64,000 nt of DNA from Ciona savignyi (lineage: Eukaryota > Chordata > Ascidiacea > Phlebobranchia > Cionidae). The notes beneath the pieces were generated by a model that worked only from the letters and a program-made list of their open reading frames with translations, made no database searches and was not told the origin of the DNA. Of the stretch, positions 58,324 to 64,000 are shown piece after piece (position 1 is the first letter of the stretch; each line of letters opens with the position of its first letter). The position numbers and the translations under genes were made by a program. The stretch lies in assembly GCA_000149265.1 (NCBI GenBank), contig CH000786.1, positions 975,437 through 1,039,436 on the forward strand, read 5' to 3'.

Positions 58324-60416
58324 GCAGAAACTTTTTTCTGGTTATTTCCGAAGTACCCTCTCGTCTCTTCTTTTGACTCCATAGCACGTTTTCCAACATT
58401 GCGGGAAACTAATATCCTGACTTGAGCAGCTGCTTCTGTTGTTGTTAATATCTTAGCGCAATACAACAAACGTAACTATCCAATTTGCAATAAACTTTTA
58501 CTTTTGGTGCGACCTTTGCGAATTACCAAATTTCACGGGATAATTATTAAACTACAAGAAAAACTTATGTAGGGTAGCCTAGAACCCGCTGTCTTTAACT
58601 CAGTTATGGAAAAACGGCGAAAAACTAGTTTTCGCAAGCAAAAACGAATGATTCTCTAAATTACGACAGCAGATTTTATTTTCATTCTGTGAAAAAACTT
58701 CAAATAAATAATTATATTAAAACATTTTTAGCTTAGATTTCATATGTTAATTAGTGTAGACATTGATTATTTAGTTTATATTAATTAAACTTGCTAACAG
58801 GTATCATAAAGTATAACATAATGACACCGGAAGAAATCGCATAACGAAGGGTGACTGGAGTTAATAAGAACTTTCCATCTTACATATGAAATTTGGGCAA
58901 TTGGTTCTTCTTGTGTGACATTATTTACATCAAAAGTTTACATTCATATTCGTTATGTTAGGAATGAGCAACCCAGGAACCTACTATTAAAATATAATTT
59001 TATAAGATATTCGCTAGTATTGCCTATGGTTGGTTGGAGCCCACATAAAACTTTAATGTTTATTGGTAATATATACTTATACTTTGTGTTATGTATTTAG
59101 CACAAAAAACATCTATAGAAGAAATAGTCAAATCGTGCTAAAACATACAGCGTAGCGTAGAGAAGTATCGGTGGCTAACACGTGGTTAACACTATCCTTT
59201 TTTACTTATTTTTAGTATGCCAAAGTGAATCCTTTATTTAAAAAATATGATCATCAAGATTAAATTGTTAACTTGTGGAACCTGTAAGATTCTGCGTGCG
59301 GAAACAAACGTTATACACTTTGTACAAGGTTTAGTAAGTGTGATTAACAGCCCGATTGTGACTACAAAATGGGTTTTAAAAATACAAGTGGCTAACACTT
59401 GGTTGACATGCTCAGGTGTAACCGTATCTACACTTTTGTTTGTAAATATCTTAATTAATAAAATATTACTTTCTGTATAAATATTACACCAATGAGGTTT
59501 TAAACGTTAAGCAAGTTAATGCAAGCTGGTGTTTGTTTAGGCAAATAAGTTGCGACGTGCGAAATACTTCCCCCAACCCCGCGCTTTTTCACTCGTGGCA
59601 TCACGATAATGTTATGACTCCCTCCAATATTCCTTTGGATCAGCACGTTTTCTAACATTGCGGAAATCGTATATCCTGGATTGAGTGGATGGTTTTGTTT
59701 ATGCTAAAATCTTAACGCAGACTATTAACATTCTTGTCTAATGTCCATAAACGTTTTATGTGTGGTGCAACTATGGGTAATACGGTCATGTATATTATCA
59801 TAAAATCATATTTTATTGTAAGTTTTTCAATTTTTTTTGTAACTATAAATATAATAACAATCATGCATGTCTACTCTTGATGTAAAGATGTCACTCTACA
59901 TCAATCAGGGGCTGATGCGTTTGACTTATCGATATTAGTTACAAGACAATCTTTGTGTAAAACAAACTAAACAATTTGGGTCAACACAAATCAATGGAAA
60001 TTTTATAAGCTAACAAAATCTATTTCAAGAGCCCTCTTCAAATAACTATTGGTATTTCAATAATTATTTTATAACTCAAATTTTGTTTAATGTACGTGAA
60101 TAAAACTTTACAGTTGCAATTTAGATATCCTCGTAGTTTCTGCTTAATAAAAAACAAATAACGCTTCCTTTGTTTTCCCCAAACCTCGTGGTAAAGAAAG
60201 TATTCACAAGAATGTTTGTTAATTTAAGTACAAGGAACTATCAAAATATATCTTAGCTCCAAGATGTTTGTGGTAATTCCAAAAGGTTAAAACAAACTAA
60301 AAAATTATTGTTCATTACAAAATTACGCAATTTTGCGTTAACATTTTAACAACAACAAAATCAGCTGCTTAATTCAGGATATTCGTAAGTTTTGGTAATA
60401 CAGATGAATTTTTCAG

Positions 60417-60706
60417 ATGAATAAAGCTCTCTTCGTACTCCTTCTCGCACTTGTGGTTCTGATGGTCACTGAAGAATCTGACGCTTGGCGCCGCCGTCGC
60501 CGTCGTCGCAGAGTTCGCAGACGCAGACGTTGGGCATGGAACCAAGAGGAACAACAACAAGAAATGCCAGGTAATATTATCACAAAATTGATTTGGCACA
60601 TCCTCTTAAATCTGGCTCAATCTTTGTTTGTACAAGGAGGTCTAACTCGAATTTAATTTCAGAAATGGAAGCCGATGAGGCAAATGACATCGATAACGAC
60701 CAGTAA
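60417..60706 (+). CDS. Arginine-rich secreted peptide precursor, locus 3 (65 residues)
   Basis: Coding exons 60417-60570 and 60663-60706, 92-base phase-1 intron (GTAATA donor, TAATTTCAG acceptor), stop TAA. Signal peptide MNKALFVLLLALVVL...SDA, core W-Arg8-Val-Arg5-WAW, then NQEEQQQEMP and EMEADEANDIDNDQ. The most arginine-dense member. Arg codons mix CGC, CGT, CGA and AGA, so the run is not a simple trinucleotide repeat. The ATG directly follows an acceptor (ATTTTTCAG) as in loci 1 and 2, and a donor-like GTAAGT sits at 60386. However the first exon and TATA box conserved in the other two loci are absent, replaced by unrelated sequence. 3' UTR exon 3 starts at 61238. Transcribed away from locus 2. 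Confidence 0.78.
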
Positions 60707-61114
60707 GCAGTCAGCACCAACCAACAAGGTAAAATTAGTTACTATTTGTTCAAATGTCCAAATGTGTCGAAGCGAATAGCTAAATGAACAAGTACATACA
60801 GTTAGCTAGGCTGCTGTGTTCCTGTGGAATGCACTTAGTTGACATAGCCTTTTTGAAGGATAGGATTTTTTAAAGAAGTTTTCTAATCCTTAATGGGCTC
60901 TTATTATTATGACTGTTTCTTATGGAATTGATAAGTCGATATTTGTGTCACTCGCGTTAACCTTTTGACCACACGACCGAACTGATTAAATTAATGAAAC
61001 GTTTAACATGCGAACCATTCTGCAATGAGTTCGTCAATTCGCTAGTGGACACGAGATAATCTGTTGATTTCTCGTGTGATAAAGTCCCACTTTACCCCAT
61101 CATTGGGATAAATA

Positions 61115-61215
61115 AGAATGGTTAATGCCACAGATACAGATTCCTACTTTATACAAAAAGGTCCTAGTAACGATATCATTATAGGTTTGAGACTTATCTC
61201 GGTAAAATAAAACTA
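61115..61215 (+). repeat. SINE family 2 copy in the 3' UTR intron of locus 3
   Basis: AATGGTTAATGCCACAGATA through TTTGAGACTTATCTCGGTAA. The same insertion at the same place occurs at locus 1 (19855-19965, - strand). Confidence 0.7.
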
Positions 61216-61285
61216 ATCTCATTTATATTTTTTTCAGGTCGACGTGATGCGCAAAATCGTGTTTCAATTTATCGTAACAAAAAAA

Positions 61286-61291
61286 AATAAA
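61286..61291 (+). terminator. Polyadenylation signal, peptide locus 3
   Basis: AATAAA 48 bases into the shared 3' UTR exon that begins GTCGACGTGATGCGCAAAAT. The equivalent hexamer is at 19780-19785 for locus 1 and near 57466 for locus 2, both on the - strand. Confidence 0.55.
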
Positions 61292-61409
61292 AACATACAA
61301 ATCGTACTGCGTTGTTTGTAAAACACAGGATTAAGATAATGTAAGAGAAATGAGGCATAGATAAAGGAGACTAGTATAATGAAATAGGTTGTTGTTGACA
61401 TAATATAAT

Positions 61410-61703
61410 TAGGATAGGATAGGATATTTTTGTTTCTCCCCGTGAATGGGAAAACCAAAAAGATTGACACACGGACAGTCGTCAGATCACCCCGCGCCCT
61501 TCGTCGGGTTATCCGAGCTTTTGCATTGTGTTGTGTATGATTCACACGTTTCTTCAATTTGATAGAACCTATAAATCCGCTGGGTTCAGTCAATTTCCGT
61601 TAAGTGCCTTGCCCAAGGACACAACCGACTAGCTAGCGTCCAGTTCAGAACCTGCAACCTTTCGGCTGAAAGGCTTCGCACTAAACCGCCTGACTAACCG
61701 GTT
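61410..61703 (-). repeat. SINE family 1, full copy
   Basis: Well-preserved, with a (GGATA)n tail complement at the left end. Inserted in the 3' flank shared by the three peptide loci, but present only at locus 3. Confidence 0.85.
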
Positions 61704-61878
61704 TTAATTTTGTATATACCGTCGTGCTTTCATGAACAAAAACACAACCAGCAGAATGAGCTAACGTAATAAAATCAAGAAGTTGCAGTGCGATCTATGT
61801 TTTTCTAGTCTATATCAGAAATTAGTATAAGCCTGGCAACCACCATTGCAACAAGAAAGACAGCCCAAGATGGACTTT

Positions 61879-61950
61879 TGGCTGAGCGACGAGAAGACAA
61901 CTGCACCTGCTCCCACCACAAACAGTAAACCTTGACCACGCAAATAAAAT
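61879..61950 (+). other. Possible small coding exon with polyadenylation signal
   Basis: ATG GAC TTT TGG opens a frame of 21 codons rich in Thr, Ala and Pro (MDFWLSDEKTTAPAPTTNSK), ending TGA at about 61940, followed at once by AATAAAATAAA. It could be the last exon of a + strand gene or chance. No upstream exon was identified. Confidence 0.25.
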
Positions 61951-62165
61951 AAAAGCAGTGGTGCTATAAGTACTAATTGGTCTTCAATGCCATTAAAACG
62001 ATCTTGTTTCTACATACACAACTCGGAGTGCGATATTATAAATATCATGAAACTGTGCTTTGCAGTATTTAACTTGTATTAAGCAAAATAAATGCGAGTT
62101 AAATTTTTGTTACTTGCAATGCGGGTATTTTTGGGTGGTGGGTTCGCTTTCACCATCGCTTGCCA

Positions 62166-62425
62166 TCAATTCGCCGAGCTGAGCCATATCTGTCTTCGGT
62201 TGGCATCTTCAATTTCCTCGGTTTCTCTGAAATAAAAACAAAAATAATTTAAATTGAAATGCTTTTAACTGGTTTCAACTCTTACACTTCTTCGTTCGAA
62301 CTGCGGCGGCGATATTGGACATGTCGTCGGCGGGTTGAAGCACGACGTCGTCGGGCCGCAGTATCCCCTTTACTAGCAAAGCAAATGAGCACAACAAGAA
62401 GAACGACCAGTAGTTTGCGATCCAT
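62166..62425 (-). CDS. Arginine-rich secreted peptide precursor, divergent locus 4 (66 residues)
   Basis: Coding exons 62425-62286 and 62226-62166, phase-2 intron of 59 bases, stop TGA. Signal peptide MDRKLLVVLLVVLICFASKG, then core ARRRRASTRRRHVQYRRR (about 24-41) and SSNEEVETEEIEDANRR, an acidic stretch before a WLSSAN end. The layout (signal, Arg-rich core, acidic end in exon 2) is that of loci 1-3, but the sequence, intron phase and flanks are unrelated, so this is either a distant paralogue or convergent. In place of the Trp there are Tyr and His in the core. An in-frame ATG further upstream (62495) would put the signal peptide too far inside the protein. TATA-like CATATATT at 62469-62476 fits a start about 20 bases before the ATG. 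Confidence 0.72.
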
Positions 62426-62468
62426 TTTTAAAGTGATATCACACTGAAGATACAAGGGGAGTGTTACT

Positions 62469-62476
62469 GAATATAT
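62469..62476 (-). promoter_or_regulatory. TATA-like box, peptide locus 4
   Basis: GCATATATTC on the - strand, 45-50 bases upstream of the ATG. Confidence 0.4.
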
Positions 62477-62539
62477 GCACTCGCGTTTCCTCTCCAACGA
62501 TGGGAAGTTATTGGATATCTTCCGCTGAATATACGCCGA

Positions 62540-62840
62540 TAACCCATTAAGCTATTTTCGTTTGATAAGCCTTAAAACTTCCCGTTTCGTTTTATTACAG
62601 TTCAGCGAAAACCACCTCGTAATTTCTACTAACTGTTGCAACATTTGGGAGACTGTCTTTAGTTCGAAGCGCAACTTATCAAGAACTTCCCTTTTGATAA
62701 GTTTCAAAACTTCCACCTTAGCATTTATCTAGCTCGGCGAAAATTATCCACTCATTTTCTACTAACGAACCAATCAGAAGTTAGTGCCTCCAGTTAGAAG
62801 GCAAACTCATTAAGCACTTTTCGCTTTATCAATTTCCTTC
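62540..62840 (-). repeat. Tandem promoter repeat upstream of locus 4
   Basis: Two and a half diverged copies of a roughly 132-bp unit. Landmarks on the + strand: CATTAAGCTATTTTCGTTTG near 62548, TATCAAGAACTTCCCTTTTG near 62680, CATTAAGCACTTTTCGCTTT near 62810, each followed by GATAAG or TTATCA and AAACTTCC. Also repeated: GCGAAAA and TTTCTACTAAC. Confidence 0.65.
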
Positions 62841-62849
62841 TTGACTTTA

Positions 62850-63880
62850 TATCCAGTGGCGTATTTCGAAGGGGACTCGGTGTTGAACCTAATGTACATT
62901 TTCACCTCTGTTATACGCGTTATTCATTTAAGTTCATTAAGAAACCCATGTCGATCTGTAACAAACTTAAATCGCGAACAAAACAAAAACATTATTAATG
63001 CGTATCACATTAAAAAAGGCAAATGTTTTTCAACAAGCAAATTCGGCTTACGAAAACAGTAATTGCTCCTGATCTCATCAGAGAGGGTATAGCGAAACAG
63101 CTGCTGGGCATTCTATCAACCTCCGGTGTGGATACTTCTTTTATGGTGGCACAGTGATATGATGATGCTTAGCGACGTCAGGGCAATACAATGGCGTACA
63201 GTAACGATCATCTACTGTAGATTTAAACGTAGCTCTAATGCCTGTATACAGAACTGCATTGCTGAATCTCTGCAACAAATTAGTACACTGATTTAACACA
63301 CTGTCACAGCCCTATCATTGCAATCTCTTCGTTTGAAGGCATCAAATCCGCTGTTAAACAATTCAATTGTTTTTTCCTCTGCGACAAAGACGCAGTGGCG
63401 GTTAAATACTTGCATTGGCTTACGTATTGGCAACGGCAACGGAAAAATGCTCCAGATCGAGCCGTTGAGGTCTTACCGGGAATCAAGCAAGCTTCAAACC
63501 TTTCCTGAGATTTCGTTTCTGTTCAAATATTTGCCACATTTCTAGTGAAAATAGCTATCAGTAAACGGTTGTTTAGTAGTCTGAAATTCTTTAAAACTTA
63601 CTTGGGCTCCACAATGGCCGAAACTCGGTTAAAAGACCTTTGCTTTCCTTTACATACACCGTGATTTAAACTTAAATTATGGTCATGTCATTTCCGAGTT
63701 TGGAAAAAAAAACATCGGCGCTTAGATTTCAGCTGGAAGAAATCCCTATGTTCCATGTTTTTTTTTGCGATAATCGCGCTGTACGTGACACGGGATTATC
63801 GATTTACAATTATCGTTAAAGCCCTGATAAATTTTATAAACCGTGTATGTTAGCATATATTGTAAAATAAACATGGATTT
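62850..63880. other. No gene recognised
   Basis: Several short open frames on both strands around 63300-63550, none with a recognisable domain or convincing splice sites. Base composition is more GC-rich from 63060 to 63500 than in the surrounding sequence. Confidence 0.35.
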
Positions 63881-64000
63881 GTCCGGCAGGTTAGTCTGAC
63901 GGTTCTGTGCGTCGTCTTGCAATTAAAAGGTTGCAGGTACGAAACTGGTTGCTAGCTAGTCGGTGGTGTCCTTGGGCAGGGCACTTTAGATGGCGTATAA
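63881..64000 (+). repeat. SINE family 1, cut by the window end
   Basis: tRNA-like head GGTTAGTCTGACGGTTCTGT and AAAGGTTGCAGGTACGAAAC, then TGTCCTTGGGCAGGGCACTT. Confidence 0.85.

Overview
The window is eukaryotic and most consistent with a tunicate of the Ciona type. It is AT-rich, genes are split by many short GT-AG introns, tRNA-derived SINEs are dense, and the split genes match animal families (Claspin, a secreted multicopper oxidase, a ZP-domain membrane protein). The organism call is inference; no marker gene fixes the species.

Layout. (1) 1-6950, + strand: the 3' end of a Claspin gene (six exons, 622-6863), with introns carrying two hAT-type elements and a 1-kb minisatellite. (2) 7670-15659, - strand: a complete 14-exon multicopper oxidase of 730 residues with all copper ligands, a signal peptide and an unusual Thr-rich C-terminal tail. 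(3) 19.5-23.2 kb: a cassette with a small secreted arginine-rich peptide gene (- strand), followed by a repeat/satellite field. (4) 24181-46621, - strand: a 17-exon type I membrane protein of 907 residues: signal peptide, a cysteine-containing FRGG module, one EGF-like domain, a ZP domain, a furin-type site, a transmembrane helix and a cytoplasmic tail. (5) 46.7-52.9 kb: no convincing gene. (6) 53060-53905, + strand: a two-exon 107-residue single-pass membrane protein. (7) 54.5-62.5 kb: a roughly 334-bp tandem satellite, an assembly gap, two more arginine-rich peptide genes placed head to head (- at 58.2 kb, + at 60.4 kb) and a fourth, divergent one (- at 62.4 kb). (8) 62.5-64 kb: tandem promoter repeats of the fourth gene, then no recognisable gene; a SINE runs off the end.

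The most interesting system is the four-member family of 61-66 residue precursors: signal peptide, a core of Arg runs (flanked by Trp in three members), and a conserved acidic C-terminal piece encoded by a second exon. This is the layout of tunicate antimicrobial peptide precursors, but I do not recognise these peptides. Three of the loci come from duplication of one cassette, one copy inverted. The nearby satellite carries a near-perfect kappaB-like palindrome in each monomer. A second general observation is that the pyrimidine-rich 3' tail of the SINE family abuts or lies very near the splice acceptors of four exons in three unrelated genes.

All exon models were built by hand from splice consensus, reading-frame phase and family motifs; phases close exactly in every gene described.
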